NCBI RefSeq assembly: GCF_037203705.1
Contig: NZ_JBBCAT010000001.1
Location: 2,143,418-2,207,417, forward strand
DNA: 64,000 bases
Direction of reading: 5' to 3'
From: Prosthecomicrobium sp. N25
GTDB lineage: Bacteria; Pseudomonadota; Alphaproteobacteria; Rhizobiales; Ancalomicrobiaceae
This document shows, piece after piece, positions 55,879 through 64,000 of this stretch. Position 1 is the stretch's first letter, and every line of letters begins with the position of its first letter. The position numbers were made by a program, and so were the translations under genes. The notes under the pieces are model-generated. The model was not told where the DNA came from and made no database searches. It saw only the letters and a list, made by a program, of their open reading frames with translations.

Positions 55879-56349
55879 ATGCGCTGTCCCTATTGCGGAG
55901 GCGAGGACACCCAGGTGAAGGACTCCCGCCCGACGGAGGACGGCGCGGCGATCCGTCGCCGGCGCGTCTGCTCCTCCTGCGGCGGCCGCTTCACCACCTT
56001 CGAACGGGTCCAGCTCCGCGAACTGACCGTCATCAAGAAGTCCGGCCGGCGCGTGCCCTTCGACCGCGACAAGCTGATGCGCTCGGTGCAGATCGCGCTC
56101 CGCAAGCGGCCGGTCGAGCCCGAGCGGATCGAGCGCATGGTGTCCGGCATCGTCCGCCAGTTGGAGAGCCTCGGCGAGCCCGAGGTCACCTCCGGGCAGA
56201 TAGGCGAGTTGCTGATGGAAGGCTTGAAAAGCCTGGACGACGTGGCTTATGTCCGGTTCGCCTCGGTGTACAAGGACTTCCGCGAGGCGAAGGACTTCGA
56301 AGCCGTGCTCGACGAGCTGAGCCAGGACGAGGACGACCGGCCCCGGTGA
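55879..56349 (+). CDS. nrdR: Transcriptional repressor NrdR
   Basis: A 156-residue regulator of ribonucleotide reductase genes. The zinc ribbon is [20 protein letters not shown] with Cys3/Cys6 and [17 protein letters not shown] with Cys31/Cys34. An ATP-cone domain (about 46-136) binds ATP/dATP ([40 protein letters not shown]). The start MRCPYC is the family start. The stop overlaps the start of ribD (GTGA). Confidence 0.97.
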   Translation: MRCPYCGGEDTQVKDSRPTEDGAAIRRRRVCSSCGGRFTTFERVQLRELTVIKKSGRRVPFDRDKLMRSVQIALRKRPVEPERIERMVSGIVRQLESLGEPEVTSGQIGELLMEGLKSLDDVAYVRFASVYKDFREAKDFEAVLDELSQDEDDRPR

Positions 56350-57557
56350 CCGGCGTCCGGGCCCGGGCCGGACCCGCCGACGACCGCCCCGGTGCCCCTG
56401 TGGACGAACCTCGCGCCAAGACGCCCGCCCCGAAGGTCAGCGACCTGGACCGCCGCTTCATGGATGCGGCCATCCGGATCGGCCGACGCCATCTCGGCCT
56501 GACGCGCCCCAACCCGTCGGTCGGCGCCATCGTGGTGCGCCAGGGCCCCGACGGCCCCGAGGTGGTCGGCCGTGGCACCACGTCCCGCGGCGGCCGCCCG
56601 CATGCCGAGCGCAACGCCCTGGCGGAGGCCGGCGAACGCGCCCGCGGGGCGACCCTCTACGTCACGCTCGAGCCCTGTTCGCAGCACGGCAAGCCAACGC
56701 CCGGCTGTTCCGAGGCAATCCTGGAGGCCGGCATCGCCCGCGTGGTCACCGCCCAGGAGGATCCGGACAGCCGCGTCGCCGGCCGCGGCCATGCCATGCT
56801 GCGCGCCGCCGGCGTCGAGGTCGTGGTCGGGGTCGGCGCGGCCGAGGCCGAACGCGGCCTCGCCAACCACTTCACCCGCATGCGCCGCGGCCGCCCGCGC
56901 ATCCTCCTGAAGCTCGCCGTCTCGGCCGACGGCATGGTCGGCCGCCGCCGCGAGGGCAGGGTGCCGATCACCGGCGAGGAGGCGCGCGCCTTCGCGCAGG
57001 TCATGCGCTCCGAGCTCGACGCCGTCATGGTCGGCATCGGCACCGCGCTGCTCGACGACCCGAGCCTGACGGTGCGCCTGCCCGGCATGGAGGCCGCCTC
57101 GCCGACCCGCATCGTGATCGACAGCCGCGCCCGCCTGCCGCTCGCCTCGCGCCTGGCGCGGACGGCCCGGGAGGTGCCCGTCTACCTGGTCGCCACCGAA
57201 GCCGCCCCGCGCGCCCGCGTCGAGGCCCTGCGGGAGGCGGGCGTCGAGGTGCTGGTGGTCCCCACCGCGCCGGACGGTCATGTCGACCTCGTCAAGGCGC
57301 TGACCACCCTGTCGTGGAAGGGCGTGCCGTCCGTCCTGGTCGAGGGCGGGTCAGAACTTGCCGCGAGCCTCCTCGCCCAGGATCTGGTCGACGACCTCGC
57401 CGTCTTCCGCTCGGCCGTCCGGGTCGAGACCGACGGCGTGCCGGCCCCGGCCGCGCTCGCCCGCATCGAGACCGGCGCCGACGACCGGTACCTTCCCGTC
57501 GACCGCCGCCGCGTCGGGGCGGACCGCCTCACTCTCTACCGCCGCGACGGACGCTGA
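56346..57557 (+). CDS. ribD: Bifunctional riboflavin deaminase/reductase RibD
   Basis: A 403-residue enzyme for two successive steps of riboflavin synthesis: deamination of the pyrimidine and reduction of the ribosyl side chain. The deaminase domain (about 40-180) has the zinc sites [16 protein letters not shown] and [18 protein letters not shown]. The reductase domain (about 185-400) starts [19 protein letters not shown] and has [20 protein letters not shown], and [14 protein letters not shown]. The start GTG is chosen because it overlaps the nrdR stop as GTGA; a second GTG at 56400 (VDEPRAKTP) would give 385 residues and is equally possible from domain position. Confidence 0.93.
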   Translation: MTGVRARAGPADDRPGAPVDEPRAKTPAPKVSDLDRRFMDAAIRIGRRHLGLTRPNPSVGAIVVRQGPDGPEVVGRGTTSRGGRPHAERNALAEAGERARGATLYVTLEPCSQHGKPTPGCSEAILEAGIARVVTAQEDPDSRVAGRGHAMLRAAGVEVVVGVGAAEAERGLANHFTRMRRGRPRILLKLAVSADGMVGRRREGRVPITGEEARAFAQVMRSELDAVMVGIGTALLDDPSLTVRLPGMEAASPTRIVIDSRARLPLASRLARTAREVPVYLVATEAAPRARVEALREAGVEVLVVPTAPDGHVDLVKALTTLSWKGVPSVLVEGGSELAASLLAQDLVDDLAVFRSAVRVETDGVPAPAALARIETGADDRYLPVDRRRVGADRLTLYRRDGR

Positions 57558-57567
57558 GGAGACGCCC

Positions 57568-58188
57568 ATGTTCACCGGCATCGTCACCGACCTCGGCGAG
57601 GTCCTCTCGGTCGCCCCCCGGGAGAGCGGCCTTCGGCTCCGCATCGCCACCGCCTACGACCCCGACCGCATCGACCTCGGCGCCTCCATCGCCTGCGCAG
57701 GGATCTGCCTCACCGTCGTGGAGCGAGGCCGGACCGGCAACCGCGGCTGGTTCGACGCGGAGGCCTCGACCGAGACGATCGCGCTGACCACCCTCGGCAC
57801 CTGGACGGCCGGCACGCGCCTTAACCTCGAGCGCTCGCTGACCCTCGGCCAGGAGATGGGCGGCCACCTCGTCACCGGCCACGTCGACGGCACGGCGGAG
57901 CTCCTGGAGCGCGCCGACGAGGGCGGCATGGCGGTCCTGACCTTCCGGGCCCCCGCCGCGCTCGCGCGCTTCATCGCCCGCAAGGGCTCGGTCGCGCTCG
58001 ACGGCACGTCCCTTACCGTCAACCGGGTCGAGCACGACCGCTTTTCGGTCATGCTCATCCCCCATACCCTGGCGGTCACCACCTGGGGCGGGCGGGCGCC
58101 GGGCGACCGGGTGAACCTGGAGGTCGACCTCATGGCCCGCTACGCCGCCCGCCTCGCCGAAGCCGAGCACGCCGCCCGCACCGGCTGA
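57568..58188 (+). CDS. ribE: Riboflavin synthase, alpha chain
   Basis: A 206-residue enzyme that dismutates two lumazine molecules to riboflavin. It has the two tandem lumazine-binding halves: [15 protein letters not shown] to [20 protein letters not shown], and again [20 protein letters not shown] to [16 protein letters not shown]. The ATG is 10 bases after the ribD stop, with GAGGAGA as ribosome-binding site. Confidence 0.96.
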   Translation: MFTGIVTDLGEVLSVAPRESGLRLRIATAYDPDRIDLGASIACAGICLTVVERGRTGNRGWFDAEASTETIALTTLGTWTAGTRLNLERSLTLGQEMGGHLVTGHVDGTAELLERADEGGMAVLTFRAPAALARFIARKGSVALDGTSLTVNRVEHDRFSVMLIPHTLAVTTWGGRAPGDRVNLEVDLMARYAARLAEAEHAARTG

Positions 58189-58269
58189 GCCGCCCCCTCA
58201 CCAAATCACGCCCAAGCGGCTATCCTGCCCGCGCCGTCCGCCGGCCCGCCGCACCCGAAGGAACCGTCG

Positions 58270-58758
58270 ATGTCCACCAAGTCCCACTATGCCGACTACG
58301 ATGCCGAACTGGTGCGCGGGTCGAACGTGCTGATCGTCGAGGCGCGCTTCTACGACGGCATCCAGGACGCGCTCCTCGCCGGCGCCGAGGCCGCGCTCCG
58401 GAAGGCCGGCGTCGAGTGGGGGACCGTGACCGTGCCGGGTGCGCTGGAGATCCCGGCCGTGATCTCCATCGCCGCCGAACAGGCGCGCATTGCGGGACGC
58501 CTCTACCACGGCTTCGTCGCGCTCGGCTGCGTCATCCGGGGCGAGACGTCCCACTACGACATCGTCGCCGGCGAATCCTCTCGGGCCCTGATGGATCTCG
58601 CCGTGCGCCACCAGCTCGCCATCGGCAACGGCATCCTGACGGTGGAGAACGAGGAGCAGGCCTGGGAGCGCGCCCGGGCCGACCGGCTCGACAAGGGCGG
58701 CGGCGCCGCCGCGGCCTGCCTGGCCATGATGGCCATCAAGCGGAGGTTCGGACTGTGA
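58270..58758 (+). CDS. ribH: 6,7-dimethyl-8-ribityllumazine synthase
   Basis: A 162-residue subunit that forms an oligomer and makes the lumazine substrate of riboflavin synthase. [36 protein letters not shown] (substrate loop), [18 protein letters not shown] (with the catalytic His-Tyr region) and [16 protein letters not shown] are the family signatures. The stop overlaps the nusB GTG start (GTGA). Confidence 0.96.
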   Translation: MSTKSHYADYDAELVRGSNVLIVEARFYDGIQDALLAGAEAALRKAGVEWGTVTVPGALEIPAVISIAAEQARIAGRLYHGFVALGCVIRGETSHYDIVAGESSRALMDLAVRHQLAIGNGILTVENEEQAWERARADRLDKGGGAAAACLAMMAIKRRFGL

Positions 58759-59240
58759 GCGAGCGTCAGGAGGGCAGGGCGGAGGCCCGCCCCGCCAACA
58801 AGCGCGGCGCGGCCCGCCTCGCCGCCGTCCAGGCGCTCTACCAGATGGACATCGCCGGCTCCGAACTGGGCGACGTGCTCGCCGAGTTCGAGGCGTTCCG
58901 GCTCGGCAAGGAGATCGACGGCCTGGAATTCCGCGAGGCCGACCCGGTCTGGTTCCGGGAGGTCGTCTCCGGCGTCGTGCGCGACCAGCGCGAAATCGAC
59001 CCGAAGATCCACAAGGCCCTGGCGGAGGGCTGGCCCCTGAAGCGCATCGACGTGACGCTGCGCGCCGTCCTGCGCGCCGGCACCTGGGAGCTGACGGCCC
59101 GACGCGACGTGCCCGCGCGCGTGATCATCTCCGAGTACATCGACGTGGCGAAGGCCTTCTTCGTCGAGGACGAGCCGCGCATCGTCAACGGCGTCCTCGA
59201 CCGCCTCGCCCGCGACATCCGCGCCGGCGAATTCGGGTGA
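58755..59240 (+). CDS. nusB: Transcription antitermination protein NusB
   Basis: A 161-residue all-helical protein that binds boxA RNA with NusE and supports rRNA antitermination. [58 protein letters not shown] and [20 protein letters not shown] are the core. The GTG start overlaps the ribH stop, so the genes are coupled. thiL follows after 22 bases. ribH-nusB-thiL is the usual alphaproteobacterial order. Confidence 0.95.
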   Translation: MSERQEGRAEARPANKRGAARLAAVQALYQMDIAGSELGDVLAEFEAFRLGKEIDGLEFREADPVWFREVVSGVVRDQREIDPKIHKALAEGWPLKRIDVTLRAVLRAGTWELTARRDVPARVIISEYIDVAKAFFVEDEPRIVNGVLDRLARDIRAGEFG

Positions 59241-59262
59241 GGCGCGTCCACGGAGCCCGGGG

Positions 59263-60258
59263 ATGAGCGCGCGCCCGTCCGAAGACGGCCTGATCGCCCG
59301 CTGGTTCGCGCCGCTCGCGACCGATCCCGGCAGCTTCCGTCTCGGTGACGATTGCGCGAGCCTGTCCCCGCCGCCCGGCCACGACCTGGTGCTGAAGACC
59401 GACGCCGTGGCGGCCGGGATCCACTTCTTCCCCGAGGATCCCTGGGACGCCGTCGCCCGCAAGGCCCTGCGGGTGAACCTCTCGGACCTCGCCGCCAAGG
59501 GCGCGCGCCCGCTCGGCTATCTCCTGTCCCTGGCGCTGCCGGCCGACTGGCGGCCCGACCAGATGGACGCCCTCTCGGCCGGGCTCGCCGCCGACCAGGC
59601 CCTCTACGGCGTCGCCCTCTGGGGCGGTGACACCATCCGCTCCCCCGCCGGCCTCGTGCTCTCCGTCACCGCCATCGGCGCCGTGCCGCAGGGCCGCATG
59701 GTCCGCCGCGGCGGCGCCCGTCCGGGCGACCGCATCTACGTCTCCGGCACCATCGGCGACGCTGCGCTCGGCCTGATGTTGCGGCGCGAGCCCGGGCTGG
59801 CCGCAGCCTGGGGCCTTGCGGAGCACGAGCGCGACCATCTGCTCGCCCGCTACCTCCTCCCGGAGCCGCGCCTGCCCCTCGCCCCCGCGATCCTCGCCCA
59901 CGCCGCCGGGTCGATGGACCTGTCGGACGGCCTCGCCATCGACCTCGGCCGCATGGCCCGCGTCTCCGGGGTCTCGGCTGAGGTCCGGCTCGCCCAGGTG
60001 CCCCTTTCCCCGGCCGCCCGGACCGCCCTGCGCGCCGACCCGGCGCTCGCCGCCACCCTGATCTCCGGCGGCGACGACTACGAGATCCTGGCTGCGGTAG
60101 GGGAAGCGTTCGCGCCCGATTTCGAAGCCGCTGCGCGACGCGCCGGCGTGCCCGTCGCCATGATCGGCACGATCCGGCCCGACCCGGGCACCCCCGTCTT
60201 CCTGCAACCGGACGGCACGCGCCTCGCCCTGCCCAACGCCGGCTTCGAGCACTTCTGA
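59263..60258 (+). CDS. thiL: Thiamine-monophosphate kinase
   Basis: A 331-residue kinase that phosphorylates thiamine monophosphate to thiamine diphosphate, the final cofactor. GDDCASLSPPPGHDLVLKTD is the ATP/Mg site, NLSDLAAKGARPLGYLLSLA and WGGDTIRSPAGLVLSVTAIG follow, and MDLSDGLAIDLGRMARVSGV and LISGGDDYEILAAV are conserved Asp-rich motifs of the AIR-synthase-like fold. ATG start with GGGGATG context. A repeat-family fragment follows the stop. Confidence 0.95.
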   Translation: MSARPSEDGLIARWFAPLATDPGSFRLGDDCASLSPPPGHDLVLKTDAVAAGIHFFPEDPWDAVARKALRVNLSDLAAKGARPLGYLLSLALPADWRPDQMDALSAGLAADQALYGVALWGGDTIRSPAGLVLSVTAIGAVPQGRMVRRGGARPGDRIYVSGTIGDAALGLMLRREPGLAAAWGLAEHERDHLLARYLLPEPRLPLAPAILAHAAGSMDLSDGLAIDLGRMARVSGVSAEVRLAQVPLSPAARTALRADPALAATLISGGDDYEILAAVGEAFAPDFEAAARRAGVPVAMIGTIRPDPGTPVFLQPDGTRLALPNAGFEHF

Positions 60259-60267
60259 CCCGCGCGG

Positions 60268-60320
60268 ATCGGATCTGCGGCGCGTGCCGCGCCTTGTCCG
60301 GGGTTGCGGGGAGAGGGTCG
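60268..60320 (-). repeat. Partial copy of dispersed intergenic hairpin repeat
   Basis: Directly after thiL the sequence GATCTGCGGCGCGTGCCGCG, then CCTTGTCCGGGGTTGCGGGG, matches the 8477-8985 units in inverted orientation and the fragment at 2116-2165. Homology continues only weakly into the following GAGAGGG. Like the others it lies at a gene 3' end. Confidence 0.65.
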
Positions 60321-60425
60321 CGATGCCGGGGGAGAGGTACGGCGAAAGCAGGACAGACCCGATCCCCGTCCTCTTGCCAAGTCGACGACGGCCCCGCAAA
60401 GAAAGCGCTTCAGGAGCGCGATCCC

Positions 60426-61649
60426 ATGAACGCCAGCGACTCGCACGTCGACGACCGGCTCGCCCGGCGCAACGCCCTCGTCCTGGCGGTCGCGCAGGCG
60501 ATCGGCGGGTCGGCCGCGCCGATCGTCATCGGCACCGGCGGCCTCGCCGGCGACTACCTGCTCGGCCTCGCCGGCCTGCCGCGGTCCTACGCGACCGTCC
60601 CGGTGACCATGTTCGTGCTCGGCACCGCCGCCGCGTCGATCCCCGCCAACCTCCTGATGAAGCGGATCGGCCGGCGCGCCGGCTTCATGCTCGGCGCCTT
60701 CGCGTCCGGGCTCGGCTCGCTCCTCGCCTGCTGGGCGCTGGTCGTCGGCAGCTTCCCCGTCTTCGTCCTCGCCACCGGGCTCGCGGGCGCCGCGGCCGCC
60801 TTCGTGCAGGCCTACCGCTATGCCGCCGCCGACACGGCGAGTGACGACTTCCGGCCACGCGCCATCTCGTGGGTGATGGCGGGCGGCGTCATGGCCGGCG
60901 TGGTCGGCCCCCAGACGGTGATCTGGACCAAGGACCTCTTCTCCCCGATCCTCTTCGCCGGCGCCTTCCTGGGCGCGGCCATGCTGCAGGTCGTCAACCT
61001 CGCGGTTCTCGCCTTCGTGCGCATCCCGCAACTCCCCGCCGCGGTTGCCGCCCGCGCGGGCCGGCCGCTCGGCGAGATCATGCGCAGCCGCACCTTCGTC
61101 GTTGCAGCGCTCTGCGGCGTCGCCTCCTACGCCATGATGAGCCTCGTCATGACCGCGACGCCGCTCGCCATGGTGGCCTGCGGCCTGTCGCAGACCGAGG
61201 CGGCGCTCGGCATCCAGTGGCACGTCATCGCCATGTTCGGCCCGAGCTTCTTCACCGGTACGCTGCTGACCCGCTTCGGCAAGCCCGCCGTGGTGGCGGC
61301 CGGCATGGCGCTCCTGGCCGCCGCCGGCGTCACCGCTCTCTCGGGCCTCTCGGTCGCCCACTTCTGGACGGCCCTCGTCCTCCTCGGCGTCGGCTGGAAC
61401 TTCGGCTTCGTCGGCGCGACCGCCATGGTGACGGACAGCTACCGCCCCGAGGAGCGCGCCAAGGTGCAGGCCGCCAACGAGTTCCTGATTTTCGCCACGG
61501 TCGCGCTCGCCTCCTTCTCCTCGGGCAAGCTCCTGACGCTGGCCGGGTGGGACACGATCAACATGATGATCTTCCCCGTCGTGGCTCTCTGCGTCGCCCT
61601 GCTGGCCTGGTTCGTGACGGCCGGCGTCCGGCCGCGCGCGGCCGTCTGA
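60426..61649 (+). CDS. MFS transporter
   Basis: A 407-residue inner-membrane carrier with about 12 helices. RNALVLAVAQAIGGSAAPIV and NLLMKRIGRRAGFMLGAFAS (the MFS A-motif-like loop between helices 2 and 3, about 75-95) are typical. The central loop FVRIPQLPAAVAARAGRPLG separates the two halves and a repeat of the loop motif LLTRFGKPAVVAAGMALLA occurs in the second half. Substrate unknown; it is not a known antibiotic efflux type from motifs alone. The start MNASDSHVDDRLARR is after GAGCGCGATCCC and has a weak ribosome-binding site. Confidence 0.85.
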   Translation: MNASDSHVDDRLARRNALVLAVAQAIGGSAAPIVIGTGGLAGDYLLGLAGLPRSYATVPVTMFVLGTAAASIPANLLMKRIGRRAGFMLGAFASGLGSLLACWALVVGSFPVFVLATGLAGAAAAFVQAYRYAAADTASDDFRPRAISWVMAGGVMAGVVGPQTVIWTKDLFSPILFAGAFLGAAMLQVVNLAVLAFVRIPQLPAAVAARAGRPLGEIMRSRTFVVAALCGVASYAMMSLVMTATPLAMVACGLSQTEAALGIQWHVIAMFGPSFFTGTLLTRFGKPAVVAAGMALLAAAGVTALSGLSVAHFWTALVLLGVGWNFGFVGATAMVTDSYRPEERAKVQAANEFLIFATVALASFSSGKLLTLAGWDTINMMIFPVVALCVALLAWFVTAGVRPRAAV

Positions 61650-61676
61650 GCCGCGCCCTTTCGACCGAAGGACACC

Positions 61677-61704
61677 TTGACGCGGGCAAGTCTGCGGGTA
61701 GGGT
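61677..61704 (+). promoter_or_regulatory. Predicted promoter of hppA
   Basis: TTGACG (61677-61682) and TAGGGT (61699-61704) with a 16-base spacer, in a region upstream of hppA with no other gene. Predicted leader about 130 bases, including CTGGAGG as ribosome-binding site. Confidence 0.5.
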
Positions 61705-61841
61705 ATGGCGCCTTTTCGAGGGGGGCGGCGGTGGGGCGCCCAACTCCCTAGCAAAGCGAACGAATTGAACAGATCCGAGCGAGGAATCGGGCCCGCTCCG
61801 CATGCCCGCCGAGGGCGCTGCGGAGGTCACCTGGAGGCGTC

Positions 61842-63989
61842 ATGTCCATCTTCATCGTCATCGTCTGCGGACTTTTGTCCATCGCCTACGGCGTATGGGC
61901 CATCAAATCGGTGATGGCCGCGGACGCGGGTTCGGCCCGCATGCAGGAAATCGCCGGCTACATCGCCGAGGGCGCGCAGGCCTACCTGAAGCGCCAGTAC
62001 ACCACCATCGGCATCGTGGGCGTGGTCATCTTCGTGCTCGTCGGCGTGCTGCTCGGCTGGCTGGTCGCCGTCGGCTTCCTGATCGGCGCGGTCCTGTCGG
62101 GCGTGGCGGGCTTCATCGGCATGAACGTCTCCGTCCGGGCCAACGTCCGCACCGCCCAGGCCGCGACCCAGTCACTCGCCGGCGGTCTCGACATCGCCTT
62201 CAAGGCCGGCGCCGTCACGGGCCTCCTCGTCGCCGGCCTCGCGCTCCTCGGCGTCTCGGTCTACTACGCGATCCTGACCGGCGCGATGGGCATCTCCCCG
62301 ACCAGCCGCACGGTGGTCGACAGCCTCGTCGCCCTCGGCTTCGGCGCTTCGCTGATCTCCATCTTCGCCCGTCTCGGCGGCGGCATCTTCACCAAGGGCG
62401 CCGACGTCGGCGGCGACCTCGTCGGCAAGGTCGAGGCCGGCATCCCCGAGGACGATCCGCGCAACCCGGCCACCATCGCCGACAACGTCGGCGACAACGT
62501 CGGCGACTGCGCCGGCATGGCGGCCGACCTGTTCGAGACCTACGCGGTGACGGTCGTCGCCACCATGGTGCTCGCGGCCATCTTCTTCGGCGGCCAGGCC
62601 ATCGTCGGCTCCGCGATGCTCTACCCGCTGATGATCTGCGGCGTCTGCATCGTCACCTCGATCGCCGGCACCTTCTTCGTGAAGCTCGGCGCCAACAACT
62701 CCATCATGGGCGCCCTCTATAAGGGCCTCTGGGTCACCTCGATCCTCTCCGTCGTCGGCCTCGCGCTCGCCACCTCGCTGACGGTCGGCTGGGGCCCGAT
62801 CGGCAACCCCATCGGCGGCGTCCAGATCGTCGGCACCAACCTCTTCTTCTGCGGCATCCTCGGCCTCGTGGTGACCGGCCTGATCGTCTGGATCACCGAG
62901 TACTACACGGGCACGGACTTCCGCCCGGTGAAGTCGATCGCCCAGGCCTCCGTCTCCGGCCACGGCACGAACGTCATCCAGGGCCTCGCCGTCTCCCTCG
63001 AGGCGACCGCGCTCCCGACCCTGGTCATCGTCGTCGGCATCGTGGCGACCTTCCAGCTCGCCGGCCTTTTCGGCACCGCCATCGCGGTCACCACCATGCT
63101 CGGCCTCGCCGGCATGATCGTGGCGCTCGACGCCTTCGGCCCGGTCACCGACAACGCCGGCGGCATCGCCGAGATGGCGGGCCTGCCCAAGGAGGTCCGC
63201 CACACCACCGACGCCCTCGACGCCGTCGGCAACACCACGAAGGCCGTCACCAAGGGCTATGCGATCGGCTCCGCCGGCCTCGGCGCCCTGGTGCTCTTCG
63301 CCGCCTACAACTACGACCTCCAGTACTTCATCGCGGAGGCCAACAAGGCCGGGTCCACCACGTTCCAGTACTTCAAGGGCGTGACCCCGGACTTCTCCCT
63401 GTCGAACCCATACGTGGTCGTCGGCCTGCTCTTCGGCGGCCTGATCCCCTACCTCTTCGGCGGCATCGCCATGACGGCCGTCGGCCGTGCGGCGGGCGCG
63501 GTCGTCGAGGAGGTGCGCCGGCAGTTCAAGGAGAAGCCGGGCATCATGGCCGGCACCGACAAGCCGGATTACGGCCGCGCGGTCGACATGCTGACCCGCG
63601 CCGCCATCAAGGAGATGATCATCCCCTCGCTCCTGCCCGTCCTCGCCCCGATCGTGACCTACTTCTTGGTCTACGCCATCGCGGGCAAGAGCCAGGCCTT
63701 CTCGGCGGTGGGCGCGATGCTCCTCGGCGTGATCGTCACCGGCCTCTTCGTCGCCATCTCGATGACCTCGGGCGGCGGCGCCTGGGATAACGCCAAGAAG
63801 TCCTTCGAGGACGGCTTCATCGACAAGGATGGCGTCAAGCACCTCAAGGGCTCCGACGCGCACAAGGCCTCGGTCACCGGCGACACCGTCGGCGACCCCT
63901 ACAAGGACACGGCCGGCCCGGCCGTGAACCCCGCCATCAAGATCACCAACATCGTGGCGCTCCTGCTCCTGGCGATCCTCGCTCACTGA
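61842..63989 (+). CDS. hppA: Membrane-bound proton-pumping pyrophosphatase
   Basis: A 715-residue integral membrane enzyme with about 16 helices that uses pyrophosphate hydrolysis to pump protons. Acidic pyrophosphate/Mg motifs: [20 protein letters not shown] then [20 protein letters not shown], and [18 protein letters not shown], and [20 protein letters not shown]. Position 467 is Lys in [10 protein letters not shown], the residue that makes the enzyme K+-independent (Ala in K+-requiring forms). The stop is at the window edge. In purple bacteria such enzymes support photosynthetic energy storage; here it may serve in acid-stress or energy-scarce conditions. Confidence 0.96.
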   Translation: MSIFIVIVCGLLSIAYGVWAIKSVMAADAGSARMQEIAGYIAEGAQAYLKRQYTTIGIVGVVIFVLVGVLLGWLVAVGFLIGAVLSGVAGFIGMNVSVRANVRTAQAATQSLAGGLDIAFKAGAVTGLLVAGLALLGVSVYYAILTGAMGISPTSRTVVDSLVALGFGASLISIFARLGGGIFTKGADVGGDLVGKVEAGIPEDDPRNPATIADNVGDNVGDCAGMAADLFETYAVTVVATMVLAAIFFGGQAIVGSAMLYPLMICGVCIVTSIAGTFFVKLGANNSIMGALYKGLWVTSILSVVGLALATSLTVGWGPIGNPIGGVQIVGTNLFFCGILGLVVTGLIVWITEYYTGTDFRPVKSIAQASVSGHGTNVIQGLAVSLEATALPTLVIVVGIVATFQLAGLFGTAIAVTTMLGLAGMIVALDAFGPVTDNAGGIAEMAGLPKEVRHTTDALDAVGNTTKAVTKGYAIGSAGLGALVLFAAYNYDLQYFIAEANKAGSTTFQYFKGVTPDFSLSNPYVVVGLLFGGLIPYLFGGIAMTAVGRAAGAVVEEVRRQFKEKPGIMAGTDKPDYGRAVDMLTRAAIKEMIIPSLLPVLAPIVTYFLVYAIAGKSQAFSAVGAMLLGVIVTGLFVAISMTSGGGAWDNAKKSFEDGFIDKDGVKHLKGSDAHKASVTGDTVGDPYKDTAGPAVNPAIKITNIVALLLLAILAH

Positions 63990-64000
63990 GGACGACGGGC

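Noticed and set aside
57558-57567. FMN riboswitch before ribE or within the rib genes
   Set aside because: Intergenic spaces are 10-81 bases, too short, and no RFN-element core was seen before ribD.
62172-63986. 604-codon minus-strand frame opposite hppA
   Set aside because: Shadow frame dominated by Asp/Arg/Gly/Glu; hppA is unmistakable on the plus strand.

Overview
The window is very GC-rich, compactly coded chromosome from an alphaproteobacterium, most likely of the order Hyphomicrobiales (Rhizobiales). The evidence is a pair of porins with a Cys-bracketed N-terminus and terminal Phe, a single bifunctional RelA/SpoT protein, an LdtR-type MarR regulator near an L,D-transpeptidase, an Asp-type (non-zinc) HemB, and the core order dapA-smpB / rpoZ-rsh-pyrE-pdxJ-acpS-lepB-rnc-era-recO-parC and glyA-nrdR-ribD-ribE-ribH-nusB-thiL. 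A PucC/LhaA-family transporter at the left edge suggests a phototroph or a descendant of one. The K+-independent type of proton-pumping pyrophosphatase at the right edge fits that but does not prove it. Genus and species cannot be named from the sequence alone.

Layout. 0-9 kb: PucC-like transporter with an unrecognised repeat protein, FecR-domain protein, galE, a GST-like protein, a secreted small protein, a Tat-exported cyclase-family protein and an ABC-F ATPase, followed by a tandem array of about 181-bp hairpin-rich repeats. 9-16 kb: a CHASE2-adenylate cyclase translationally coupled to a Crp-type regulator, an AT-rich regulatory block, and two duplicated porins with matching promoters and terminators. 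16-24 kb: alpha/beta hydrolase and lytic transglycosylase, dapA-smpB, then accessory genes (acetyltransferase, animal-type haem peroxidase, family 5 uracil-DNA glycosylase). 24-40 kb: NYN-domain protein and the core housekeeping block, with a GIY-YIG nuclease beside an intergenic repeat cluster and a glycosyltransferase between era and recO. 40-46 kb (mostly minus strand): bpt, ilvA, an orphan LivH-like permease with a lipoprotein-like N-terminus, hemB. 46-50 kb: a valine-catabolism operon. 50-53 kb: ldtR, a DUF1295-type membrane protein and an L,D-transpeptidase. 53-60 kb: glyA, nrdR, riboflavin genes, nusB, thiL. 60-64 kb: an MFS transporter and hppA.

Genes working together: the cyclase and Crp-like protein form a likely cAMP synthesis/receptor module; acyl-CoA dehydrogenase, 3-hydroxyisobutyryl-CoA hydrolase and 3-hydroxyisobutyrate dehydrogenase are successive steps of valine breakdown; LdtR probably controls the nearby transpeptidase; ribD/ribE/ribH supply flavin. 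No prophage, insertion sequence, CRISPR array, tRNA or rRNA gene was seen. Most of the window is ordinary core genome. The points most worth following are the cyclase-Crp module and its AT-rich neighbour, the intergenic repeat families, the phased repeats upstream of ldtR, the lipoprotein-permease fusion and the repeat protein beside the PucC gene.
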